A stretch of DNA of 64,000 nt. It comes from Asparagopsis taxiformis. Taxonomy: Eukaryota > Rhodophyta > Florideophyceae > Bonnemaisoniales > Bonnemaisoniaceae. Of this stretch, positions 53,101-62,579 are shown in pieces (the stretch's first letter is position 1; each line of letters starts with the position of its first letter). Under the pieces are notes generated by a model. That model was given only the letters and a program-made list of their open reading frames with translations. It searched no databases and had not been told where the DNA came from. The stretch covers positions 1-64,000 of the forward strand of contig JALQPE010002471.1 in NCBI GenBank assembly GCA_030407315.1, given 5' to 3'. The translations under genes were made by a program, and so were the position numbers.

Positions 53101-53430
53101 AAAGATCTTCGTCGCCGCGCGGAGGGTGAACACAGGCGAGATACGAAGTGCAGTTAGAACCAGGGCTTCAGAAAGGGCGGAAAGTTGGTTTGGTGGCAAA
53201 GTGGTGCGGTCGAGTTGCGGAGTGGAAATTAAGAGCGGTTCAGCAAAGGTTATAAGGGTAGCATCCACAGCTGCCAGCATGTGGAGTGAATTTTTGGCGA
53301 GCGCAGCTAGTTCAGCACGTGGAATGCGGTGCACATCTAAATCGTCCAACAGCGACGGAATGTTTTTGGATGGCGGTTGAGCGGCCACGCCGGTCTCGCG
53401 CAGACGCGCTAATGCTGCTGCGACGGACAT
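47161..53430 (-). CDS. UTP10/HEATR1, U3 snoRNP (SSU processome) protein
   Basis: 2,089 residues, one uninterrupted frame, close to human HEATR1 (about 2,140) and longer than yeast Utp10 (about 1,770). The N-terminus has SLLDDLDVHRIPRAELAALA and a KIFEWFIQALNV ... SALPFHATQNFVRL region characteristic of the family. The rest is HEAT-repeat-like alpha solenoid. The C-terminal BP28CT region (about 47160-48300) precedes the HEAT-like end SVRKASLDCAKCLAKTVGDE. It acts in the nucleolus within the t-UTP/UTPA complex for pre-18S rRNA transcription and processing. Divergent from clathrin heavy chain with 391 bases between starts. Intronless despite 6.3 kb. Confidence 0.88.
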   Translation of the reverse strand: MSVAAALARLRETGVAAQPPSKNIPSLLDDLDVHRIPRAELAALAKNSLHMLAAVDATLITFAEPLLISTPQLDRTTLPPNQLSALSEALVLTALRISPVFTLRAATKIFEWFIQALNVSRLGTHEEVSAIFISALPFHATQNFVRLTRAILGDKRHSSWDWLKPVARQSKPPSIDFLHHNCPDAVLHLLLKAASKTVMLGVTNTAQTSLIANLLVRRLSTKPNRQLALSVLETCTVLKELKHDDKVPLIVELLSALLVAMAAALPKASQEIASAMLQSASAIFLNAPKETPFSDLALTTVALAVTHSVDIPAHVAVALFRGSKFRLALPRLQNLATARSVFLATLLRFVRSLLDDMSPFSSLNEALVDHEICPDDSVTQVIVALLDLFPQFKTAEAKEFTSLVSETISSLAHGRYADAVDTGLRQHFDNRLQNVDKKHYKYADKAITRGLRNAPIQTVKLKSDAKEGNLSAYDGTLIGALDHPEPSVRLLGLNKVIEECQNSWRNIGTKSEAYPSKLLHIISDDVDIKCVAKAVQCLEVFLSRMEHAEVLSIVAQRYISEAKALSSKKSIDTMGMQDFAQNLIALCLQLHSKDDLRVESLLIGLIISDILPVDQVSDSQSALKQMIPSCAASIEKNEDSLSERIKKDVSSRVENSFKTLKTLMNDLMKWDIRWIIIMVKSWLGHLAELKLRSSHSTTIHSLVKYLASTFENFEAIRADICEALMDRLPLLHNSQIPEPMFRSICDQIWMLVSRVEKHVKFQKYVGQLFEEIGLLDTIAMMKRGCSHLGSDGSGEIRRVSLKWFVNISAAHSSKAVQDEAMFVLLHALYADDPLSRKEAERLCTSCSLEGLNGKSSSLSVLGEVASEVLERGVLSLEELSSDEISQELIRSVLPWCADSSGTTLPLTMCLQAKTRLEFKQLLDMICDRIVNPNVSDSERLLLLRAIEGTKLGNQEQHNRLLTLLQKYLDAMVPDDFSSKKSNEYIARMTALISPEKLSHVDGKTVTSRVKSIVAKLSTSRAPSVNADLPPQADVTFVCLFARMFSVLSSSKETKNIRNDILSHVLSSSSKSSIGGESAQKLLGVVFDPVVPLKHIGKFLTDIPNLLATQPKKRRTTEEQTPFIDGGFKAKVAIGALRNVQRRVAMIKDSSSKPTTSLYSLKVPLWKFIMSVMELSEDEKSEMEEDLVFEFGNVIDVLALLHSVDSRQDSENDLINISVVADTVFFPYPGFQGEENALLAAVRGSALELMEVLAPQFGDQLKSVILPVIEHIFDFRDSERALRSLQRIIGALVASNCEFDIVAKWICSTAYGKAHWKPLSADKRAIIAACSRMNTANPASGVVMCLQEIWLLSTASVSEQLAAQECSEFLLEVNQSAAADLRAIYGTDEKLTCTLSAAHILHPAFVTKLLEALAASEDRDSTAIEVALSSLFKKLLSCSALSTRKDALGAVLAILPLQSLAKCVTEALATEEQLLRERTLEALTHRLDARYKQWAYAWSFDINLATYGRKAEKKIEKDFVEQVGAALCDLAERDPTQISIDIRQAAVSNLENLSRTFGASSRDQVLEFCSTLMGIINSPKTKQSYSPKTYDEEHLVFLTSVLLCLSSMMLVLAKRAAPFIPRLMEFSATVLEVTFKNPQEDVPERITSALVGLSEAAVRACTCTLETVPRMFGRKTLQKIASIAVVVNVDVLEDLLEFAIQKVPSHSSVVALTVALDELQICRESYAGVLLVMRCTQKAVEKIRKKELKDELENFLDIFWKCLDFRRKCYEGSISPNEEASNEEDDEDSVVHKTDLAVDNACTDAFLAMVLKLSESDFKVLYNKFIQWSDGATLSEEASLACSTVEIEVAKNILRAIPLYKVTAALLNTLKGLMIPYFAHLVDNVLSVISMKRPIMMKPKTAEKAKKRKRPAAEEDRATKFGGQLCKLQAELGDLCLDNLTLFLRQSLNETVLKKNVVVKIQDGLISAFDEVDVDYSRVMDGLQALAQRILTMGSAEESKEESRELLMSLSRTILARSRDLKASVRKASLDCAKCLAKTVGDEFLVTLPETMPVLADVIDDEDDAVQEAGKSFAQVMEALAGEPILEQLK

Positions 53431-53821
53431 GATGTGGAAGAATGGCAGCGGGACGGGAGAGGGAGCGGGGCGGGGTGGGGGCGAGGACGACGAGCGGGAC
53501 TATGACATAGCGAGGTTGGGCGGATCGGCGGCGGTGGCGTGGCTGCTATTGATGCACAATTGATCGAAAAAATGTGGTTGAAAATCGGCAGCTGATTGGT
53601 CGAGTATGACTCATCAAGTGCCGTGAACAGGTATGATGTGCAAGAGTTGAACATGACTCCAGCAGGCGAGAAATCGGCATTCGCTGTCTGACTGATGTCT
53701 CATGCCGCACAATTGAATTGGTATAACATTGCAAGCTGGAAAACTTGCATCTTGCAACGCATTCACATGAGGTAACATTCTCCCCAACACATCTCACTTG
53801 CAACACCAACTGATTCTCAAA
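53431..53821. promoter_or_regulatory. Bidirectional promoter region, UTP10 / clathrin heavy chain
   Basis: 391 bases between divergent ATGs. A CCAAT box on the minus strand (attgg at 53595-53599) lies near the middle. The UTP10 side is a C-rich leader on the minus strand. Confidence 0.5.
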
Positions 53822-56800
53822 ATGACCTCCACCGCCCCAATCAAACTAAAGGAGGCCTTTTCAATGCTATCAGTTGGCGTTGATGCATCCTCTCTCACAT
53901 TCGCAAACGCCTCAATTTCATCCGATCGCTACGTCGTCGTTCGAGAGCCTTCCTCACTTCTGCTTCTCGACACCGCCAATCCCACACACCCCACCCGCCG
54001 CCCATTCTCCGCCGATGGTGCTCTCATGCACCCCACCCGCGACCTTGTCGCCCTCCGCATGGGCGTCAACGTCCAGCTCTTCGACCTCGTCGCCAAGAGT
54101 AAAATCAACGTCGCCGTCATGCCCGATGCAATTTCATTCTGGAGATGGATCTCAGATCATACCCTCGCACTCGTCACCGCCACCGCCGTCTATCACTGGG
54201 CCCTCGAGTCCACCAATTCCGCCCAGCCCGTCAAAATTTTCGACAGACATCCCAATCTCCTCGGCTGTCAAATCATTAGTTACACAGCCGATCGTTCGGA
54301 AAAATGGCTCAGCGTTGTCGGTATCCGCGCAGCCGACGCCGCTATTGAAGGTACCCTCCAATTATTCTCCGTCGATAAGAATCTTTCGCAAATTCTCAGC
54401 GGCCATGCTTCCGCATTTGCCTATTTGCAGCTCCCCACTTACGAAGCTACCCTCTTCGTGTTTGCTTCTCGACAACTCAAAGGCGAAACCGTAGAGTCCA
54501 TTCTTCGGATAATCGAGGTGGGTGGTAATAGCGAGTTTGGCAAGCTCTCAACCGACATCTACTACCCACCAGAATTTCCCAATGATTTCCCAGTTGCCAT
54601 TCAAATCTCTACCAAGTTCCCCTCCGTCATCTACCTCATAACCAAGATGGGCTTCCTGCACTTGTACGACCTCGAATCCGCGAAATGTATATATATGAAC
54701 CGCGTATCCGACACCACAATCTTCGCTACAACTCCGCACAAGTCCTCCGGTGGTGTCATCGGTCTCAACAGAAAGGGTTCCGTCCTGCTCATGTCCGTCA
54801 ACCCCGAAAACGTCATCCCTTACGTTCGCGCCAAATTGCAGGACGAGCAACTTGCTGTTGCTCTCGCCTCGAGAAATGGCTTTCGCGGCGCCGAGAGCGG
54901 ATTTGCGGAAAACTTTGAGGATGCAATGGACGAAGGCTCTTATTCCCGTGCAGCACAACTTGCCGCAGAATCGCCCGGCGGTTTCCTGAGAACAGTGGAC
55001 ACGATAAATCGATTTCGTGCAATACCGCAAGATGATCCAAACGCACCTCCGCCAGTCCTCATCTATTTTCAAACATGTCTTGACAGAGGCAAGCTGAACA
55101 AGGTAGAAACCATCGAACTTGGCAAGCAACTTGTGTCTACCAACAAGGTTTCGTTGTTGGAAAAATGGATTAAAGAAGACAAGCTTGATTTTTCAGAAGA
55201 ACTTGGTGATGTCGTACGCCCTGCCTCTCCGATTATTGCTCTTGGTGTGTTTATTAAAGCTGCCGCACACGATAAAGTCATGCAGTGTATGATTCAGACT
55301 GGACAGACTTCCAAAGTTGCGCTCTATGCGAAAAAGGTTGGGCTGAAGATTTCGCATAGAGAACTTGTCGACATGGCCGCCAAACACAACCCGCAAGCAG
55401 CACTAGAAATTGCAAGCAATACGAGTAATGCACTTGTGCTTGCAGATCCGGCAAAGAGAAAAGAAACTATTGAAGACATTGCTAAAATGGTGGATATGTT
55501 TCTCGCAAAGGGGATGCTCAACGAAGCTACAGCCCATGCTATGGATACGTTGAAGGATGAAGCAGAAGAAGGCGAAATCCAAACCAAAATTCTGAAAGCC
55601 TGTTTAGTAAATGCTCCTGCTGTTGCGGATGGAATCTTGTCCCAAGACATTTGGCATCATTTTGATTCGTTCAAGATTGCAATGTTGTGTGAGCGAGCCG
55701 GCTTGTTCCAACATGCTCTCGAACATTACTCGGACCTTTCTGACGTCAAGCGTGTGATCACCAACACGCATGTAATTAACCCCGAGTTTTTGCTCAACTA
55801 CTTTGGAACCATAAGTCCAGAGGACCAGCTAGAAGTGCTTCAAGAGCTGATTACTTCGAACCCACGAGCAAACATTCGCCTCTGTGTCAACATCGCCGCC
55901 AAGTACACCGACGTCATAGGTGGACCGGAAAAAGTCATTCCAGTGTTTGAATCAGTGAAGAAAGTGCCAGATGCACTGTTCTATTACCTCGGTGCTATTG
56001 TTGTGTTTTCCGATGTACCAGAGGTTCACAACCGCTTCATTCAAGTGGCAGTGGAATTGCATCAATACAATGATGCAGACAAGGTCACTCGAGAGTCGAA
56101 CTGTTATGATGCCGAAAAGATGAAGAACTTTTTGAAGAATGCACGCCCGAGAGACCCACGGCCGCTCATCAACGTATGCGATCGCTTTGGATATGTTGAC
56201 GAGCTGGTGAACTATTTTGTAAAGCACCGACAAATGAAGTTTATCGAGGGATATGTGCAGAGAGTGAACCCTACACAGTGTCCTGCTGTCGTTGGGGCGC
56301 TGCTCGACAACAGGGGAATGAATGAAAGGGGCATTCAGAAGCTGATCATGAGTGTCAAAAACATGGTGCCAGTTGAAGAGCTTGTTGAAGCAGTTCAAAG
56401 TCGTGGAAAGTTGAAATTACTGCACGCATTCCTCGAAAGCCGTATAGCGGACGGAGCCACAGACGCTGGAGTCCATACTGGCATCGCAAAGGTGTATGTC
56501 GAAATGAATTTGAATGCTCAACATTTCCTTGAAACGAATGCATATTATGATTCTCGGGAGGTCGGCAAATTCTGTTCGAAACGAGATCCGTTCTTGGCAT
56601 TCATTGCGTACAGGAGAGGACAATGTGACGAAGAAGTATTGGAGCTAACGAATGATAATTCACTGTTCAGGGAACAAGCCATATATGCAGTTGATCGTGC
56701 AGACAGCGAACTGTGGGCAAAGATATTTTCGGAGAAGAATCCATTCCGACGACTAGTTGTCGACCAAGTGATATCAACAGCTTTACCAGAAAGCAAAAAG

Positions 56801-59005
56801 CCGGAGAAGGTGTCGGCAGCCGTAAGGGCGTTCCTCGAAGCGGGAATGCCGGATGTTTTGATGGAAATGCTAGAAAAGCTAGTTATGCAAACAAGCAACA
56901 CAGCATTTGCTCGCAATACCAACTTGCAGAACTTGCTGATCCTGACAGCAGTCGGGGCGGCACCAGAGCGGGTAATGGAATATGTACGACGGCTGGACAA
57001 CTATGACGGCCCTGATGTAGCTCCGTCGTGCATTGGTGCGGGTCTGTTCGAGGAAGCATACGCGATATATTACAAGTTTGAGAAGTTTGATGATGCACTA
57101 GACGTTTTGCTGGAGCATATCAAGGATTTCGACCGCGCAGAAGAGTTTGCTGTGCGCATGGACAGAGCAGATGTGTGGCAGAGATTGGGTGTTGTGCAGC
57201 TTGAACACGGTGTTGTCGCGAACGGAATCAAGAGTTTGATACGAGCGAAGGATGTGTCACACTATGCAATGGTTGTCGATTCATGTGTGAATGATGCGGA
57301 AACACGAGAAGATTTCAAAATGGTCGCCAAGTTTATGCGCATTGCACGTAAGAAGATCAGAGAACCGGAGTCTGCACGGATCGCGATCGATACGGAGCTA
57401 GTGTACTCTCTGTGTCGATTGGATGCATTGACGGAGGTTGAAGAATTTATCATTGCTCCTGGACACTTTGCGAATCTGGAAACTGTCGGGGATAGATGTT
57501 TCGACGTTGAGCTGTACATAGCGGCGAAGATGATGTTCCGTGCGGTACCCGAGTACTCGAAACTGGCTCACACGCACATTATGCTTCGCGAATACAAAGA
57601 AGCGGTGTCGGCAGCGAAGAAGGCGAACCGGATTGCGACATGGCGAATTGTGTGCTTTGGATGTGTGGACGGGTTGGAGTTTGCGTTGGCGGCCGTTTGC
57701 GCAATTCGTCTATTGGTCGAGGTGGAGGAAATGCAAGAAGTGATTGATTACTATGAAGAACGCGGGCACTTCCAGGAAATCATTGATGTGATTGAGTCTG
57801 GATTGAATTTGTCAAGAGCACATGCGGCAATGTTTACAGAGATGGCCATATTGTTGACCAAGTATCGCGAGCATCAAGTGCTCAACTTTTGCCGGATGTG
57901 GCATGGAAAGCTGAATGTGGCCAAGGTTTCGCGTGCGTGTGAGAGAGCACATCTATGGGAGAGCTTGGTATTCCTGTACATGCAATACAATGAATATGAC
58001 AATGCGGCCAACGTGATGATGGATCATTCGGCGAGTGCGTTTACACCGGGAGAGTTTTTGGATGTGATTTCCAGAGTTGGTATTATGAGCGTGATGTATC
58101 GATCTATTGACTTTTACCTCGGGGAACAGCCGGAATTACTAGAAGACCTGTTGAACGTTTTGGCGCCGAGAATCGACGGCTCGCGAGCGGTATCCATGCT
58201 GCGACGGGCGCGACGGGAAGAATTTGGGGATCTGGGATGTTTGCCGTTTGCGCAATTGTATCTGGAGAAGATTCAGTCTGCGGATGTACCGGAAGTGAAC
58301 GAAGCACTGAATGCGGTTTACATTGCGCGTGGGGACACGAAGAAGCTGCGACGTTCGGTGGACGAGTTTAAAAACTTTGACCAAATCTCGCTGGCATCGG
58401 AGCTGGAAACGGAAGAGCTATTGGAATTGCGTCGGATATCGGCGCATATCTATGCGCGCAACGGACGACACGAGCAGGCGATAGAAATGGCCAAGCGGGA
58501 CGTGCTGTACGCGGACATGATCAGCGCGATTGGGGCGTCCAAGGACGCGGAGCTGGCGGAAATGTACGCGGGATATTTCGGGGAGAAAGAAATGCGCGAA
58601 TGCTTTTGCGCGCTATTATACGCGTGCTACGAGTTTTTCCCGCCGGACGTGGCGATGGAGTATGCATGGCGGGGGGAACTGCGAGAATTTGCGATGCCGT
58701 TTTTGATTCAAACGGTCGCGGAGGCGGGGGCGCGTCTGACGGGTCTGGAGGACGAGCGGCGGACGAAACGGGAAGTGGAGGCGGAGCGGAAGCGCGAAGA
58801 GGAAGAAGAGCTGGAGGATGTATCGGTGCTACTGTACGGGCTGCCGGCGCAACAGCAACAAATGCTGCTGACATACCATCAGACGGGCGGTGGCGTTGTT
58901 GGCGGCAGTGCGATGGAGGGCGAGTCGAGTCATGTGCCGCTGATTGGATGGAATGGGCAGATGGCGGCTGCATATTCGACGTTTGCGCAAGGGCGACTGT
59001 ATTGA
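53822..59005 (+). CDS. Clathrin heavy chain
   Basis: 1,727 residues from ATG in context aaaATGACC, slightly longer than the animal protein (1,675). The N-terminal seven-blade propeller (about residues 1-330, beginning TAPIKLKEAFSMLSVGVDAS) binds adaptors. A linker and clathrin heavy chain repeats follow (for example IAAKYTDVIGGPEKVIPVF, YFVKHRQMKFIEGYVQRVNP, MEYAWRGELREFAMPFLIQ), ending in the trimerisation region. The tail has a Gln-rich QQQQMLLTY stretch comparable with the QLMLT Hsc70 site of animals. Forms triskelia of coated vesicles. No intron in 5.2 kb. The first 400 bases are strongly C-rich and the last 600 strongly G-rich on the coding strand. Confidence 0.97.
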   Translation: MTSTAPIKLKEAFSMLSVGVDASSLTFANASISSDRYVVVREPSSLLLLDTANPTHPTRRPFSADGALMHPTRDLVALRMGVNVQLFDLVAKSKINVAVMPDAISFWRWISDHTLALVTATAVYHWALESTNSAQPVKIFDRHPNLLGCQIISYTADRSEKWLSVVGIRAADAAIEGTLQLFSVDKNLSQILSGHASAFAYLQLPTYEATLFVFASRQLKGETVESILRIIEVGGNSEFGKLSTDIYYPPEFPNDFPVAIQISTKFPSVIYLITKMGFLHLYDLESAKCIYMNRVSDTTIFATTPHKSSGGVIGLNRKGSVLLMSVNPENVIPYVRAKLQDEQLAVALASRNGFRGAESGFAENFEDAMDEGSYSRAAQLAAESPGGFLRTVDTINRFRAIPQDDPNAPPPVLIYFQTCLDRGKLNKVETIELGKQLVSTNKVSLLEKWIKEDKLDFSEELGDVVRPASPIIALGVFIKAAAHDKVMQCMIQTGQTSKVALYAKKVGLKISHRELVDMAAKHNPQAALEIASNTSNALVLADPAKRKETIEDIAKMVDMFLAKGMLNEATAHAMDTLKDEAEEGEIQTKILKACLVNAPAVADGILSQDIWHHFDSFKIAMLCERAGLFQHALEHYSDLSDVKRVITNTHVINPEFLLNYFGTISPEDQLEVLQELITSNPRANIRLCVNIAAKYTDVIGGPEKVIPVFESVKKVPDALFYYLGAIVVFSDVPEVHNRFIQVAVELHQYNDADKVTRESNCYDAEKMKNFLKNARPRDPRPLINVCDRFGYVDELVNYFVKHRQMKFIEGYVQRVNPTQCPAVVGALLDNRGMNERGIQKLIMSVKNMVPVEELVEAVQSRGKLKLLHAFLESRIADGATDAGVHTGIAKVYVEMNLNAQHFLETNAYYDSREVGKFCSKRDPFLAFIAYRRGQCDEEVLELTNDNSLFREQAIYAVDRADSELWAKIFSEKNPFRRLVVDQVISTALPESKKPEKVSAAVRAFLEAGMPDVLMEMLEKLVMQTSNTAFARNTNLQNLLILTAVGAAPERVMEYVRRLDNYDGPDVAPSCIGAGLFEEAYAIYYKFEKFDDALDVLLEHIKDFDRAEEFAVRMDRADVWQRLGVVQLEHGVVANGIKSLIRAKDVSHYAMVVDSCVNDAETREDFKMVAKFMRIARKKIREPESARIAIDTELVYSLCRLDALTEVEEFIIAPGHFANLETVGDRCFDVELYIAAKMMFRAVPEYSKLAHTHIMLREYKEAVSAAKKANRIATWRIVCFGCVDGLEFALAAVCAIRLLVEVEEMQEVIDYYEERGHFQEIIDVIESGLNLSRAHAAMFTEMAILLTKYREHQVLNFCRMWHGKLNVAKVSRACERAHLWESLVFLYMQYNEYDNAANVMMDHSASAFTPGEFLDVISRVGIMSVMYRSIDFYLGEQPELLEDLLNVLAPRIDGSRAVSMLRRARREEFGDLGCLPFAQLYLEKIQSADVPEVNEALNAVYIARGDTKKLRRSVDEFKNFDQISLASELETEELLELRRISAHIYARNGRHEQAIEMAKRDVLYADMISAIGASKDAELAEMYAGYFGEKEMRECFCALLYACYEFFPPDVAMEYAWRGELREFAMPFLIQTVAEAGARLTGLEDERRTKREVEAERKREEEEELEDVSVLLYGLPAQQQQMLLTYHQTGGGVVGGSAMEGESSHVPLIGWNGQMAAAYSTFAQGRLY

Positions 59006-60120
59006 TTGCGTATGATTACGGTTGTAAAGGAAGGGTAGCGATAGGGTTTTCTATAGGCAGAAACACGCAAATCGGCGCATGAGGGTTTTGTAGCACACTT
59101 TGCAACACGAAAACGTGACACGTTTATTGGATGCACGCACCGCCGCAAGGACGGAATCGTGTGCTGCATGGAAACAGCGTAAACGAAAAGGTTGCAGTCG
59201 TGAGACGCCGATGCAATATAATGTGAGCGAGCGAGCAAGCGAATGAGTGAGTCGTGTTCTCGTGCGTAACAAACGACACGTACATGGGCGTCGAGAGGCC
59301 GAGACGAGACGGCGCGGCTGACTGACTGACATATGGTTGTGCTTTCTCACCAAGAATAGACGAGCGATTGGACGACACGACCAGCCGCTGTATGATCATG
59401 ATTACCTTGAATAATGATGCACATTCCACCGCTGGAAGAACGGCGATCGCGCGCGACGCGACGCCGCATACACTCGCGCTATGACGGTTTGGCAAAGGGA
59501 AAGATTTAAATCGGACATTCCACGTTGTGCAGAGAGATGATGGCGATTGCATTGCATTGCATTGCATTGCGTGGGTGCATGCGCAACACGCTGACAGGTA
59601 TGTCACGATTTATAGAAACGACACACATCCAATCCGTCCAGACCAGTGCAGCCAGTCACTACGCCCAAACTGTACTGCAACCGACCCGTCCACGTCGCAA
59701 ATGCACGCACACTCTCCGTTCCACACACACCCGCTCGCTGTGCCGTATCCAACACCGCCGGACACCGCAACGCCGCGCGAGACCTAGACAGCGTGTACCC
59801 GTATAAATATCGCGCATCAACCTCCGCCGGGCACCGCTCCGCACGCGCGCCCCACCCCTGTTCGCATGACAGGAGGTGGTATGGGACGTGTGACAGGTGT
59901 ACCACAAATGTACTTGTAACTCCTCTGATCTTTCCCCGCCCCGTCTTCTATGATATCCCCCACCACACAGATGCTCTTGTTATCGTCCAATGTTTTTTGC
60001 TTAAAATAGCTCCACTGCATACGAGCAACCTACACTTGCTCTTCTCCCATTATTCACATCTTTATAACCCAGCAAATTGCTGCTGCTAACGTGGCCAACA
60101 CGATCTCTGTTAATTTTCAT
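59006..60120. other. 3' flank of clathrin gene, no supported gene
   Basis: Many overlapping short frames without motifs. A TATA-like tataaatat (about 59803) could be a promoter but no gene follows. Confidence 0.4.
59546..59570 (+). repeat. Microsatellite (ATTGC)x5
   Basis: Five perfect tandem copies of attgc. Confidence 0.95.
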
Positions 60121-62400
60121 TTCCTTTAATAAAAATTACGAAAAGTCCGCGCCGCACCGTAAATTTCGACACCGTACAATTGAAACATGTTTGACGACAA
60201 TCACTATTCAACATCGTGACCCATCCTTGATTTTGTACAAAACTGTTGCATAAAACGTACAAAAGCAAGATACAAACGTGATCCCATTAAATGGAAAGAA
60301 CTTTTGGTTACTATCACTTGTCTTTAGTCTGCAACAATACATGATACGCAGCCAAGGCGTCTTTGTCCTCTTGAATGATTCACGCCCAAATTCCTCTTAA
60401 CAACATAATTAGTCATAGCACACGATTTTAATCATATTTTAAATTTTTAATGCAAGTGTATCGATAAGCATATGTATCAATTTACCAACACCATTATCCT
60501 CTATATGAAAATATCCATATCTCCATTTACATTTCTTAATCACTACATATATTAGTCCCAAGAGGTTTAGAGAAAATCTTACATCATCACCATCAAATAC
60601 ACTAGACCAGAGCACTTCAATTTTGTTCTCTACTATTATTGATAGTTTCATTCCTTTCAAGGGAGTCAATTAAGGGTCTGGACCCAATGATTAGCAAATT
60701 TCAATATTTGAATTCTACCTCTTATGCAAATACATTTCTGTTGTTCCCTAGAACATGATATTTCATAGAAAAACTTTCTATTGACAGCCTTTGCAAGTAC
60801 TCATTTAGTCCCCGAGGTGCTCGTACATGAATATCGTGCACTCGGTAATTCCAACATATACACTCGATATACATCCATCATACCCATGGTTCACCCATTT
60901 TCTATTCTGCAAAACTATTGAGGACAACTTTCAGATATCCAAACTTCTTTACTCGTTACTTCTCCAGCTTCAAGTTTCACGACAAAAAACGATTAATATT
61001 CGTGTAATCAGATATTAAACTGCCCAGTCTCTTGTTACATTGACATATACACTCGATATACATCCATCATAACCATGGTTCACCCATTTTCTATTCTGCA
61101 AAACTATTGAGTACAACTCTCAGATATCCAAACTTCCTTACTGGTTACTTCCCCAGCTTCAAGTTTCACGACAAAAAATATTAATATTCGTGTAATCAGA
61201 TATTACACTGCCCAGTCTCTTGTTACATTGAAATGTTTGTTTTTGCAACAGATGGGAAACCCTCAGAGCATTTTCTGTGTACGAGAGAAGAGCTAAATTC
61301 GAGAAATATATTTTCATGTCATTTTTTTATTTCTCCCACGTCCATATTTTTATTCCATCCATAGTTGAAACTGATGAACCAATACATTTTTTGTTCCTGA
61401 ATAATCTTCCATTTCTTTCAAATTTTATGCACTCTCTGTTTCCTACTCCTCGTTCAATTTTTCCTCTGCATGTAAACATTCATAATGAAAGCTACTAGAC
61501 TTTGGTTTTTAGAGCTTCTAGCCGACAAAACGTGTCAAATTAAGACAGAATCTCTTACAAAGATTGAATTTCGTTTCTAACATTTCCCTATTGACATAGA
61601 GGTCAAAATATTCGCCAAATGTCTAATTGACTGCAATCGTCAACGGGAAAGAGCTTTGGACCGATATCTTCATGAGTGGAATTACTCCGAGAAAATAGCG
61701 ATTTCCTCAAAATTTCTTGTGCGTAGTTGAGCACTCATTTACTCTGTGCTCTTTATTCACTCCATAATGTTCATCACAGTTTTCCTGGTACACGGATAAT
61801 TACTCTCTACTATCACTAAATCTGATAAGACCTACAAAAGTATCTCAATTTCAGGAGGAATACATACTTTGCAAGAGTAAACAGAAATCGAAAAGTATTT
61901 GAGATCTTCATTTCGTCCCAAAAGCTTGGGTAGGTAGATGAAATACTTTTTTGCGAAGTTTAACTTTGACTGGGAACATAAAAGTTCTGCGATATTCTCA
62001 TTTTGAATCGGAAAAGACTTTTACCAGAAAGCTTCGTCATCTTTTCAGAAATAAACGTCATTTGAAGATGGGAAATTTTTGAACTCTGTAGATCACTATT
62101 TCCTAGCGGTATATTCTCTCAAACAAAACGCAGATGGCATACGAGAAAATGGAATCAACGATGATTATATAGTACTATTTGAGGCTCAATTGGGCTGATA
62201 TATTTATCAGAACTTAAATCTGAACAGTAATATGTTTCATATACTCTATATAATTCAATTTTATCACAATTAGTGGAAGTTGCTCTTGATAAATTGCTTG
62301 GATATGTAATCCATGCTTCCAATCCTTTTTATGGATATGGAAGTATTCATTATTCTTTTGAAGTGTCGGTTATCTTCTTTCATCATTTTTGTAGGACTTA
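60120..62400. other. AT-rich intergenic block
   Basis: Clearly richer in A and T than the gene island. Frames here (for example 60439-60669 on the minus strand and 62273-62488 on the plus) lack recognisable domains. It contains the 189-bp tandem duplication. I see no organelle genes in it. Confidence 0.5.
60854..61230 (+). repeat. Tandem duplication, period about 189 bp, two copies
   Basis: Copy 1 60854-61042 and copy 2 61043-61230 both start acatatacactcgatata and end gtctcttgttacattg. They differ at about a dozen positions, including a small deletion. Confidence 0.95.
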
Positions 62401-62579
62401 TTTCTCGCTGCGAAGCGATAGAATTCTCCGGAAACGGAGTAAAGCAAGCGAAAAAGAGGAAAGCGCCGATCCATTGAGTACGCTGTAGAAATTATCTCCA
62501 ATAAGCGGTGATCCGTCGGATTACGAAAGGAGGAAAATGATTAATACTCGAGGATCTAGTCCTGCAACGGCCTTCAACT

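Noticed and set aside
60439..60669. 76-codon minus-strand frame in the AT-rich block
   Set aside because: Some hydrophobic character but no family resemblance and no promoter signal.
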